A DNA stretch of 5,191 nucleotides from JAVBKE01 sp031554215 (GCA_031554215.1 JAVBKF010000051.1:1-5191); one strand, 5' to 3'. Positions 1-5,191 are shown, numbered from the stretch's first letter. Notes: a model not told the origin generated them from the letters alone. Numbers and translations are program-made.

Positions 1-1
1 A

Positions 2-259
2 TTCTTTGCTACTGGTCACCCTTGGATTATTTATGTCCTCTTTGCCATTGGCTGGTATCCATTCACTATTCATTTTGCAAAAAGTTTTAACCCGTTTACT
101 TATGCAGTGTTTGGATTTCTCTGGAGTGCAGCATTTTTCATTATGGTCAACTTGGTTGCGACACCGAATGAGATTTGGGCAGTCTATCCGATTTTTGTGA
201 TTTTCTGGTGGCCGTTGGCAGTTTACTTCTTTGGTCCTAGAAAGGTTGCTTGTAAGTGA
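2..259 (+). CDS. C-terminal part of a small integral membrane protein (5' end outside the window)
   Basis: The reading frame is open from base 2 to a TGA at 257-259, giving 85 residues with no start codon in view, so the gene begins upstream. The peptide is extremely rich in Phe, Trp, Tyr, Ile and Val. It can form about three membrane segments, at residues 7-25, 34-52 and 58-77, and ends in a short basic tail (GPRKVACK). Two segments resemble each other: residues 8-25 and 59-76 share W, Y, F, I, W, P and F at matching positions (pattern W-x2-Y-x2-F-x-I-x-W-x-P-x4-F), suggesting an internal duplication like that of small '2TM' domains. I do not recognise a characterised family and assign no function. 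It converges on tsaD and is followed by a strong terminator. An overlapping frame with an ATG at base 6 is only a shadow; this frame has the coherent membrane-protein composition and runs up to the terminator. Confidence 0.72.
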   Translation, partial: FFATGHPWIIYVLFAIGWYPFTIHFAKSFNPFTYAVFGFLWSAAFFIMVNLVATPNEIWAVYPIFVIFWWPLAVYFFGPRKVACK

Positions 260-286
260 TAGGGTTAAGCCTTTTTAGCAGATTTT

Positions 287-350
287 AAAATGCTTCCGAT
301 TCAGTTTTCAGATCTCAATTTGATCTGGCTGCTGAATCGGAAGCATTTTT
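287..350 (+). terminator. Strong intrinsic terminator, possibly weakly bidirectional
   Basis: A perfect 18-base inverted repeat pairs 287-304 with 332-349 (core TGCTTCCGATTCAG / CTGAATCGGAAGCA). A second small stem sits inside it (CAGATC 309-314 with GATCTG 322-327, seven-base loop). The right arm ends in a run of five T, as expected for Rho-independent termination of the membrane-protein gene ending at 259. On the minus strand the T run is only four bases, so it would terminate the tsa operon weakly. I see no better terminator for tsaD in 351-484, which otherwise shows no gene or clear structure. Confidence 0.88.
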
Positions 351-484
351 ATGATATCTGGTATTTATCTTGTTATTTACGCTAGGTCAGTGTACCGATT
401 TAAGGTTAGTTGTCTAGTAGCTAGCAGTGACTGTTGGCCATGGTTTTAGAATGAAGATGATGCTGGCTTTTACTGTTTGGCATG

Positions 485-1522
485 CTAATGTAATGTTAAG
501 CCAGGTGTAGCGTTAAGCGACAGGTCTGCTTTACGTCCAGCTAAGAAAGCGATTGTGCCTGCGGCACCGATCATTGCTGCGTTATCACCGCATAGGCTAA
601 CCGGTGGTATGACGAGCTGTGGTGCTTTCTCTTCAGAGAAGGCCTCCTCCAGTGCCGTTCGTAATCCGCGGTTTGCTGCAACACCACCGGCGAGTAAGAC
701 TTGTTCTACACCATGAGCCTCCGCTGCTCGAACCGTTTTACCAACAAGTACATCGACAACACTTGCTTGAAAGCTAGCAGCGATATCCTCAGGAATTAAC
801 CGATCACCACGTTGCTGAGCATTGTGTACGCTATTAATTACTGCTGACTTCAGACCGCTGAAACTAAAGTCGTAGCTATCTTCTAACCATGCACGAGGTA
901 ACTTAATTGTCGCTGTGCCAAGCGCCGCGAGTCGATCAATATGTGGGCCACCTGGATAAGGTAAGTCCAAAATCCGTGCAACTTTATCATAGGCTTCTCC
1001 GGCAGCATCATCACGTGTTTCGCCAATCACTTCAAATTCACCATGCGCTTTCATTAGCACAAGCTCCGTATGACCACCTGATACAACGAGTGCCAGTAGC
1101 GGAAACTGAAATTCTGCCACAAAACGATTTGAATAGATGTGCCCAGCAATATGATGGACAGGTACTAGCGGTTTGCTATGTGCAAATGCCAGTGCCTTTG
1201 CAGCATTGACACCAATTAGAAGCGCACCAACGAGGCCGGGACCTTCTGTAACAGCAATTGCATCAATGTCTGCCATTGTCATAGCAGCTTCGGTCAAAGC
1301 TGCTTCAATGACATTGGTGATTTCCTCTACATGATGGCGCGAAGCAATTTCAGGCACAACGCCTCCGAATCGCTTGTGGCTCTCAATCTGTGAGGCAACG
1401 ATATTGCTGACGATTTCACGCCCGTTCCGAATCACGGCTGCTGCTGTTTCATCACAACTTGATTCTATTGCTAGAATTAATGTTTGTTTTTCTTTTTCAA
1501 CTTCCACTTTTTTAATTCTCAT
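485..1522 (-). CDS. tsaD: TsaD, tRNA N6-threonylcarbamoyladenosine transferase subunit (Kae1/YgjD/Gcp family)
   Basis: TsaD is the catalytic subunit that transfers the threonylcarbamoyl group from threonylcarbamoyl-AMP to A37 of tRNAs decoding ANN codons. It acts in the cytoplasm with TsaB and TsaE; the intermediate is made by TsaC/YwlC, which is not in this window. In the 345-residue form the ASKHA-fold hallmarks are all visible: ESSCDET (20-26), the metal-binding HxxxH of HIAGH (H124, H128), SGGHTE (148-153), GEAYDKVAR (175-183), GGVAANRGLR (279-288) and CGDNAAMIG (311-319, with the metal-ligand Asp at 313). Length is normal for the family. I chose the ATG at 1522 because it overlaps the rimI stop as ATGA and has GGTGGA just upstream. 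A GTG at 1534 would add four residues but lacks a good ribosome binding site. About 12 residues of charged sequence precede the usual family start near KQTLILAIESS. It is the last gene of the operon. Confidence 0.97.
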   Translation of the reverse strand: MRIKKVEVEKEKQTLILAIESSCDETAAAVIRNGREIVSNIVASQIESHKRFGGVVPEIASRHHVEEITNVIEAALTEAAMTMADIDAIAVTEGPGLVGALLIGVNAAKALAFAHSKPLVPVHHIAGHIYSNRFVAEFQFPLLALVVSGGHTELVLMKAHGEFEVIGETRDDAAGEAYDKVARILDLPYPGGPHIDRLAALGTATIKLPRAWLEDSYDFSFSGLKSAVINSVHNAQQRGDRLIPEDIAASFQASVVDVLVGKTVRAAEAHGVEQVLLAGGVAANRGLRTALEEAFSEEKAPQLVIPPVSLCGDNAAMIGAAGTIAFLAGRKADLSLNATPGLTLH

Positions 1523-1956
1523 AATTCCACCCACATGACATATGCATCTTCTAAATTATCGGAATAGTAGCCTTTGCGCGTACCCCCAATGGCAAATCCG
1601 TGTTTCTTGTATAATCTCTGTGCTGCAATATTACTGATGCGTACTTCAAGAGACAATTGCCGAATGCCAGCTTCCTTTGCATAGGCGAGCATATGGTGAA
1701 ACAGCGCATCCCCTAATTTCTGCCCTTGATAGCGAGGAAGTACAGCGATATTGGTAATCGTTGCTTGATCGAGCACAAACCAAGCACCGCAGTAACTGAC
1801 AATTTCATTATCTACTTCACCTACGAAATAAACGGAGCTATCATTTTGTGTCATTTCAAATACAAACGACTCGCGTGACCAAGGAACGGTGAAAGATTGA
1901 TGTTCAATGGTTAGTACCTGATCGATATCGTCAGCTGTCATACGCCGAATAATCAT
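1519..1956 (-). CDS. rimI: RimI, ribosomal-protein-S18-alanine N-acetyltransferase family (GNAT)
   Basis: This 145-residue GNAT acetyltransferase would move an acetyl group from acetyl-CoA to a protein N-terminus. In E. coli the target is the N-terminal Ala of ribosomal protein S18; the target here is inferred from family only. The fold is visible in order: the N-terminal RxMTxxDIDQVLxIE segment (4-18), the FTVPWS segment (22-27), the strand TNIAVLP (68-74), the acetyl-CoA loop QGQKLG (77-82), and LEVRISNIAAQRLYKKHGF (103-121). E104 and Y116 have the same 12-residue spacing as the catalytic Glu and Tyr reported for E. coli RimI. The loop has Lys where the first Gly of Q/RxxGxG/A is usual, which from memory is also seen in Bacillales homologues. 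The ATG at 1956 overlaps the tsaB stop as ATGA and follows a clear GAGGG ribosome binding site. Its place between tsaB and tsaD is the standard Bacilli arrangement (ydiD). Confidence 0.93.
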   Translation of the reverse strand: MIIRRMTADDIDQVLTIEHQSFTVPWSRESFVFEMTQNDSSVYFVGEVDNEIVSYCGAWFVLDQATITNIAVLPRYQGQKLGDALFHHMLAYAKEAGIRQLSLEVRISNIAAQRLYKKHGFAIGGTRKGYYSDNLEDAYVMWVEL

Positions 1957-2651
1957 TGTTTACCCTCATTTTGCGCTGTGAGCCAATTCGTTTCTGCTTC
2001 AGCTAGGCGGGCATAATTAGGGGTGAAACTGTGAATGTCTTCACTCGCAAGTCCGATACTTAGAAGTGCAAGCTGGCTTGCGCGCGGCATGTTCATTGCT
2101 GAATGGGCAAAGTAAGCCTGCTTACCAAGGACCGCCGTGATGGTCTGCTGATGGATCAGTGTATCTGCACCGATAAATAGCAAGGGCTTTTCGAGCGCAG
2201 CAAGTTCAGTTGTCCATTGATCACAGAGAATAATTTGATCATCGCTCACGCGTGTAAGCAAACCATTCTTACAGTTAAAAAGTGATGTGAATACTTGTCC
2301 GCGTCTTCCATCAATAATAGGTACGATATACCCATCGAAGTAGGCGCCATTTTGCGCTAATGACGCAAGGCTAGAAATACCGATTAACTCGGACCCGAGT
2401 GTCCATGCAAGCGTTTTGGCTAGGGTAACACCAATCCGTACACCCGTGTATGAGCCGGGGCCTTTTGCAACGACAATTCTTGTGATATCAGTTGGCTTTG
2501 CATTACAGTGTTGCATTAATTGCTCTACTGCTGGCATGGCCTGAACGGAATGTGTTTTTTTGATCGTTGTAGAGAATTCACCGAGCACAGTTTGGTCATT
2601 TACGAGGGCAATGCTGAGTGCCTGTGTTGATGTATCTATGGCGAGAATCAT
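1953..2651 (-). CDS. tsaB: TsaB, t6A biosynthesis complex subunit (YeaZ family)
   Basis: TsaB is an inactive paralogue of TsaD that forms a heterodimer with it and bridges to TsaE in the bacterial t6A synthesis complex. The 232-residue product begins with the ASKHA strand MILAIDTSTQALSIAL and carries the family signature KGPGSYTGVRIG (63-74), followed by LAKTLAW. It also has the PIIDGRRGQVF segment (111-121, usually PxxDARxxEVY) and the C-terminal PNYARLAEAE (211-220). It lacks the HxxxH metal site of TsaD, as expected for TsaB. The ATG at 2651 overlaps the tsaE stop as ATGA, and an AAGGGGG ribosome binding site lies within the last tsaE codons, so translation is probably coupled. Length is normal for the Firmicutes form. 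Confidence 0.96.
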   Translation of the reverse strand: MILAIDTSTQALSIALVNDQTVLGEFSTTIKKTHSVQAMPAVEQLMQHCNAKPTDITRIVVAKGPGSYTGVRIGVTLAKTLAWTLGSELIGISSLASLAQNGAYFDGYIVPIIDGRRGQVFTSLFNCKNGLLTRVSDDQIILCDQWTTELAALEKPLLFIGADTLIHQQTITAVLGKQAYFAHSAMNMPRASQLALLSIGLASEDIHSFTPNYARLAEAETNWLTAQNEGKQ

Positions 2652-3112
2652 TGCAGAAGCCCCCTTAATTTTGTGCAGAATTCTTGATAGTGTACACCGA
2701 TTGGTTCACAGACGATTTTCCGTGATACTTCACCCGTGCGTGTGATCGTAATGGTTAGACGTTCTGGAGGAAGCTGGCTCCCAATGAGGTGCGCCCATTC
2801 GATAATGCAGACACCATCGCCAGAAAAATACTCATCGAAGCCTAGGTCTTCATCCTCATCTGTCAGACGGTAAACATCAAAATGATAAAGCGGAAACCTT
2901 CCTTGATATTGCTTCATAATTGTAAAAGTAGGGCTGTTTACGGTACGGGTTACCCCGATTGCCCCTGCGAGAGCTTTTGTGAAGGTTGTTTTACCAGCAC
3001 CGAGATCACCTTCAAGTGCTAGACAATCGCCTGGTGCGAGTAAAGTGCCTAACATGGATGCAAAGCGGGCCGTTTCCGTTTCAGAAGCACAATCTATTGT
3101 TAAATTTGTCAT
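2648..3112 (-). CDS. tsaE: TsaE, t6A biosynthesis ATPase (YjeE/YdiB family)
   Basis: TsaE is the small P-loop ATPase of the t6A machinery; it binds the TsaB-TsaD complex and supports turnover. In the 154-residue form the Walker A motif is GDLGAGKT (35-42, Lys41, Thr42). This is followed by the family blocks NSPTFT (59-64) and YHFDVYRL (76-83), and by the IEWA element (104-107), where the Glu-Trp pair typical of the family replaces a classical Walker B. I chose the ATG at 3112 because GGTGA at 3118-3122 lies five bases upstream. An ATG at 3124 would add MVIY but has no ribosome binding site and would place the Shine-Dalgarno bases inside the gene. It is the first gene of the operon and is divergent from pdaB. 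Its stop overlaps the tsaB start. Confidence 0.95.
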   Translation of the reverse strand: MTNLTIDCASETETARFASMLGTLLAPGDCLALEGDLGAGKTTFTKALAGAIGVTRTVNSPTFTIMKQYQGRFPLYHFDVYRLTDEDEDLGFDEYFSGDGVCIIEWAHLIGSQLPPERLTITITRTGEVSRKIVCEPIGVHYQEFCTKLRGLLQ

Positions 3113-3117
3113 ATATA

Positions 3118-3122
3118 TCACC
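3118..3122 (-). promoter_or_regulatory. Ribosome binding site deciding the tsaE start
   Basis: The minus strand reads GGTGA five bases before the ATG at 3112. No comparable site precedes the alternative in-frame ATG at 3124, so the shorter product is favoured. Confidence 0.7.
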
Positions 3123-3145
3123 ATTTCAAACTTTACTATCCTTCT

Positions 3146-3175
3146 ATTTTAGCATACAAGCCATGCCTGTTTCAT
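3146..3175 (-). promoter_or_regulatory. Probable sigma-A promoter of the tsaE-tsaB-rimI-tsaD operon
   Basis: On the minus strand, ATGAAA (3175-3170, 4 of 6 to TTGACA) is separated by 18 bases from TAAAAT (3151-3146, 5 of 6 to TATAAT). This would start transcription near 3139, leaving a leader of roughly 27 bases before the tsaE start. The match is moderate, and it is called mainly because of its position. Confidence 0.5.
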
Positions 3176-3180
3176 ACATT
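3154..3180 (+). promoter_or_regulatory. Probable sigma-E (mother-cell sporulation) promoter for pdaB
   Basis: On the plus strand the -10 CATACATT (3173-3180) matches the Bacillus sigma-E consensus CATACAnT at every specified position. An ATA (3154-3156, in GCATA) lies exactly 16 bases upstream, within the expected 16-18. Transcription would begin near 3187, giving a leader of about 85 bases before pdaB. From memory, B. subtilis pdaB is transcribed during sporulation by sigma-E, with a possible sigma-G contribution, which fits. The element overlaps the divergent tsa promoter at 3146-3175. Confidence 0.55.
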
Positions 3181-3260
3181 TGATTGAACAGTGTGGACAA
3201 ACTTTGTGCCGGATGGATGCTTTTTTGTGAGGAAGGCCTTGGTTATCCCGAATTAAAATG

Positions 3261-3266
3261 AGGTGA
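3261..3266 (+). promoter_or_regulatory. Ribosome binding site deciding the pdaB start
   Basis: AGGTGA lies five bases before the GTG at 3272. The upstream in-frame GTG at 3263 falls inside this motif and has only an A/T-rich stretch before it, so it is unlikely to be the real start. Confidence 0.7.
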
Positions 3267-3271
3267 CTGGT

Positions 3272-4030
3272 GTGAAACAGCTAGCATTTACTAAGAAGAA
3301 CATTCAATCAATCGTATTACTTGTGGCAGCAACTTTCTTTACAGCATTGCTGTTCTTTGTGAATTCTAACCCTGCTATTTCTGCATTTTCTTATAAGGAT
3401 AATACTCGGGCATTTTATAAGGGTGATAAGGGCGTGGCGCTGACATTTGATATTAGTTGGGGCGATGAGAATGCGGAGGCAATTCTTGATGTGCTTGATA
3501 AGGAGAAATTTAAATCAGCTACGTTTTTTCTTTCGGGAGCTTGGATAGAGCGGCACCAGCATATTGTAGAGAAATTAATTGAGCGGAAATATGAGATTGG
3601 CATCCTTGGCTACAATTATAAGGATTACGCAGGGATGTCTGAAGAAGAGATTGTGAAGGATATGAATGAGGCTTTGACGATCTGTGAGAAAGTTGGAATC
3701 GAGAAGGTAAGCCTTGTGCGTGCGCCGACCGGGACTTTTGATGAGAAGGCACTGAAGGCTGCGAGTAGGCTGGGACTGACGATGGTGTCTTGGAGCGTGG
3801 ATCCGAGTGATTGGAAGAACCCGGGCACGGAGAAGATTCTGAGCGTTGTCGGGCAAGCGGATGAGGGCGATATTGTGTTGTTGCATGCTTCTGATAGTGC
3901 GCTGCAAACTGCGAGGGCTCTACCGCAGATCTTCGATATGATTTATGAGAAGGAATTGACACCGCTGACTGTTTCCGAAATGCTGGCTAATGGGAAGGCG
4001 ACGACTAAGGAGATTTCGTTTGGGGATTGA
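3272..4030 (+). CDS. pdaB: PdaB-type sporulation polysaccharide deacetylase-like protein
   Basis: The 252-residue product, starting at GTG 3272, has a short basic N-terminus and one membrane segment (about 11-30), followed by an extracytoplasmic NodB-like polysaccharide deacetylase domain. It closely matches what I recall of B. subtilis PdaB (YbaN): VALTFDISWGDE (55-66), ATFFLSxxWxERH, GYNYKDY (113-119), RAPTG (150-154), DPSDW (177-181) and IVLLHASDSALQTARALP. The first catalytic-type Asp (D60) and the motif-5 His (H205) are kept. However, the second Asp of the usual TFDD is Ile61, and the HxxxH metal ligands are replaced by GYNYKDY. B. subtilis PdaB appears to share these changes, so this is a family trait rather than decay, and metal-dependent deacetylase activity is uncertain. 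In B. subtilis the gene is needed to maintain spores after late sporulation. In B. subtilis it lies near gerD and cwlD, so its place beside the tsa operon differs. No intrinsic terminator follows it. Confidence 0.92.
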   Translation: MKQLAFTKKNIQSIVLLVAATFFTALLFFVNSNPAISAFSYKDNTRAFYKGDKGVALTFDISWGDENAEAILDVLDKEKFKSATFFLSGAWIERHQHIVEKLIERKYEIGILGYNYKDYAGMSEEEIVKDMNEALTICEKVGIEKVSLVRAPTGTFDEKALKAASRLGLTMVSWSVDPSDWKNPGTEKILSVVGQADEGDIVLLHASDSALQTARALPQIFDMIYEKELTPLTVSEMLANGKATTKEISFGD

Positions 4031-4110
4031 TGAATGATAGTGAGATGTAACGAATAGCATTAAATACAGTGAGCCAAGAGTACTTGGATATGTGAAGTAA
4101 CATCACCATT
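4031..4110. other. Gap between pdaB and the CRISPR array, with a possible repeat relic
   Basis: This 80-base stretch has no gene. It holds a short perfect hairpin (CCAAG 4074-4078, loop AGTA, CTTGG 4083-4087) without a T run, so it is not a convincing terminator on either strand. It also contains TACAGT (4065-4070) and AGAGTACT (4077-4084). These are the same two blocks, in the same order, as in the CRISPR repeat, but separated by 6 bases instead of 13. This could be a decayed, deleted repeat or chance. Confidence 0.3.
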
Positions 4111-4146
4111 GATTTGCAGTAGCTCAAATCCTGAGAGTACTAAAAC
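4111..4146 (-). repeat. Degenerate terminal CRISPR repeat (leader-distal end)
   Basis: This first repeat differs from the other copies at two positions, reading GATTTGCAG where they read GTTTTACAG; the remaining bases match. Terminal repeats usually decay at the end furthest from the leader, so this supports a leader to the right and transcription towards the left. In crRNA orientation the changes fall at the 3' end of the repeat, leaving the GTTTTAGTACTCT portion that would pair with tracrRNA intact. Confidence 0.85.
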
Positions 4147-4345
4147 GGGTAAACATACCCCCATAATGTTATTTTAAGTTTTACAGTAGCTCAAATCCTG
4201 AGAGTACTAAAACGTAAATGCCGCACCAATAAAGTCTAGATTTGTTTTACAGTAGCTCAAATCCTGAGAGTACTAAAACGCGCATGCTTTCCGGCTTAAA
4301 TAGTACTTCGTTTTACAGTAGCTCAAATCCTGAGAGTACTAAAAC

Positions 4346-4375
4346 GGGTATAAGGGCTACATACAACTTGCTATC
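4346..4375 (+). other. CRISPR spacer 4, probably derived from a phage recT gene
   Basis: Read on the plus strand in frame 1, this 30-base spacer encodes GYKGYIQLAI. RecT-family single-strand annealing recombinases of phages and prophages carry a conserved segment of the form GYKGxIQLAxRSGQ. The match covers almost the whole spacer. It is judged from memory of the family, not from a search. Confidence 0.6.
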
Positions 4376-5191
4376 GTTTTACAGTAGCTCAAATCCTGAG
4401 AGTACTAAAACAAAGCAGATGAATGATCAGTTAAGACTTGTGTTTTACAGTAGCTCAAATCCTGAGAGTACTAAAACGACATGACCGTTGAAGAAGAAAT
4501 TGAAGAAGTTTTACAGTAGCTCAAATCCTGAGAGTACTAAAACTATTAGCAATAACTTTCGGCTTAGCCCCAGTTTTACAGTAGCTCAAATCCTGAGAGT
4601 ACTAAAACCATTAAGGCTTTCAACATTTTCGGCATTGAGTTTTACAGTAGCTCAAATCCTGAGAGTACTAAAACCGAACCATTTAGGTTAGACCTAGCGA
4701 TGAGTTTTACAGTAGCTCAAATCCTGAGAGTACTAAAACAATACTAGAATTATAAGCCCTAATATTTTGGTTTTACAGTAGCTCAAATCCTGAGAGTACT
4801 AAAACTTAGCGCATTCATGACAAATATAGTTACTTGTTTTACAGTAGCTCAAATCCTGAGAGTACTAAAACAGGTTCCACTTCGATATCAAGACCCCAAG
4901 TGTTTTACAGTAGCTCAAATCCTGAGAGTACTAAAACTGCAATTGCTAAAAGTCCTTGGATCTTACGGTTTTACAGTAGCTCAAATCCTGAGAGTACTAA
5001 AACACTCTTTAATTTCTGAAGTTTCTGCTACCGGTTTTACAGTAGCTCAAATCCTGAGAGTACTAAAACGGACTACCGCAGATACTAAGCGCAAAGTGAG
5101 TTTTACAGTAGCTCAAATCCTGAGAGTACTAAAACACTCGTCTTTCCCTATTCTTGGGTCAGATAGTTTTACAGTAGCTCAAATCCTGAGA

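Larger units (their letters stand above)
4111..5191 (-). CRISPR. Type II-like CRISPR array, 17 repeats and 16 spacers, continuing beyond the right edge
   Basis: Repeats of 36 bases start at 4111, 4178, 4244, 4310, 4376, 4442, 4508, 4573, 4639, 4704, 4770, 4836, 4902, 4968, 5034, 5100 and 5166; the last is cut after 26 bases. Spacers are 30 bases except the first (31) and the seventh and ninth (29). Repeats 2 to 16 read as identical. On the plus strand the repeat runs from GTTTTACAGTAGCTC through AAATCCT to GAGAGTACTAAAAC. It is partly palindromic: GTTTT pairs with AAAAC, AGTA with TACT and CTCA with TGAG around an AATCC loop. Read on the minus strand it begins GTTTTAGTACTCT, identical over 13 bases to the crRNA part of S. 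aureus Cas9 guides. Repeat and spacer lengths also fit type II. The minus strand is therefore called as the crRNA strand, which agrees with the degenerate repeat at the left (leader-distal) end. No cas gene, leader or tracrRNA is in the window. Confidence 0.97.

Noticed and set aside
6..200. 64-codon open frame starting at base 6
   Set aside because: It overlaps the membrane-protein frame (2-259), which runs to the terminator and has coherent membrane segments. The 64-codon frame ends early and has no visible ribosome binding site.
907..1209. Plus-strand open frame of 100 codons inside tsaD
   Set aside because: It lies antisense within the well-conserved tsaD gene, has no ribosome binding site and encodes no recognisable protein.
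3519..3962. Minus-strand open frames inside pdaB, the longest 147 codons
   Set aside because: They are antisense shadows of pdaB with low-complexity Ser/Pro/Gln-rich translations and no initiation signals.
4074..4087. Hairpin CCAAG-AGTA-CTTGG as terminator of pdaB or of the array
   Set aside because: The stem is only five base pairs and no T run follows it on either strand.
4064..4110. Possible tracrRNA anti-repeat beside the array
   Set aside because: The similarity to the repeat is limited to TACAGT and AGAGTACT. It lacks the TACTAAAAC segment needed to pair with GTTTTAGTA, and no terminator hairpin with a T run follows.
4412..4441. Spacer 5 shares GATGAATGAT with the end of pdaB (4027-4036), suggesting self-targeting
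   Set aside because: Only ten bases match and the rest of the 30-base spacer does not, which is within chance.
4242..5019. Open frames at 4242-4484, 4488-4691 and 4834-5019 encoding a repetitive FYSSSNPESTKT peptide
   Set aside because: They are the CRISPR repeat translated once per unit. Most units are 66 bases, a multiple of three, so the frame stays open by arithmetic. There are no ribosome binding sites, and the peptide varies only where spacers vary.
4147..5165. Most spacers have an open reading frame on at least one strand, suggesting coding targets
   Set aside because: A 30-base segment almost always has an open frame among six, so this alone is not evidence. Only spacer 4 (RecT-like) and, weakly, spacer 13 encode peptides resembling a known family.

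Overview
The window looks like chromosomal DNA from a low-to-moderate GC, endospore-forming member of the Bacilli (Bacillaceae/Planococcaceae-like; the genus cannot be fixed from this sequence). Three things support this: the gene order tsaE-tsaB-rimI-tsaD, which matches ydiB-ydiC-ydiD-ydiE of Bacillus subtilis; strong purine-rich ribosome binding sites; and a PdaB-type sporulation polysaccharide deacetylase.

Layout. (1) Positions 2-259 (+) hold the C-terminal 85 codons of an integral membrane protein, followed by a strong intrinsic terminator (287-350). (2) Positions 485-3112 (-) hold a compact four-gene operon transcribed tsaE, tsaB, rimI, tsaD. Every junction is a 4-base ATGA stop/start overlap. 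TsaE, TsaB and TsaD belong to the machinery that makes the universal tRNA modification t6A37; RimI is a GNAT-family N-acetyltransferase. (3) A short divergent region (3113-3271) carries a likely sigma-A promoter for the tsa operon, overlapped by a good match to a mother-cell sigma-E promoter reading towards pdaB. (4) Positions 3272-4030 (+) hold pdaB, a membrane-anchored deacetylase-like protein whose usual metal ligands are replaced. (5) From 4111 to the right edge (5191) there is a CRISPR array with 17 repeats (the first degenerate, the last cut by the window edge) and 16 spacers of 29-31 bases.

The CRISPR array has no cas gene in the window. Its 36-base repeat, read on the minus strand, begins with the same 13 bases (GTTTTAGTACTCT) as the crRNA part of the Staphylococcus aureus Cas9 guide. 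This points to a type II system with a SaCas9-like effector, transcribed right to left. The degenerate repeat at the left end then marks the old, leader-distal end, and the leader, cas genes and tracrRNA should lie to the right of the window. One spacer encodes a peptide that closely resembles a conserved stretch of phage RecT recombinases, so it probably targets a phage recombination gene.

No clearly new system is visible. The points most worth following are the uncharacterised Cas9 beyond the right edge, the phage targets of the spacers, and the apparent lack of a terminator between pdaB and the array.
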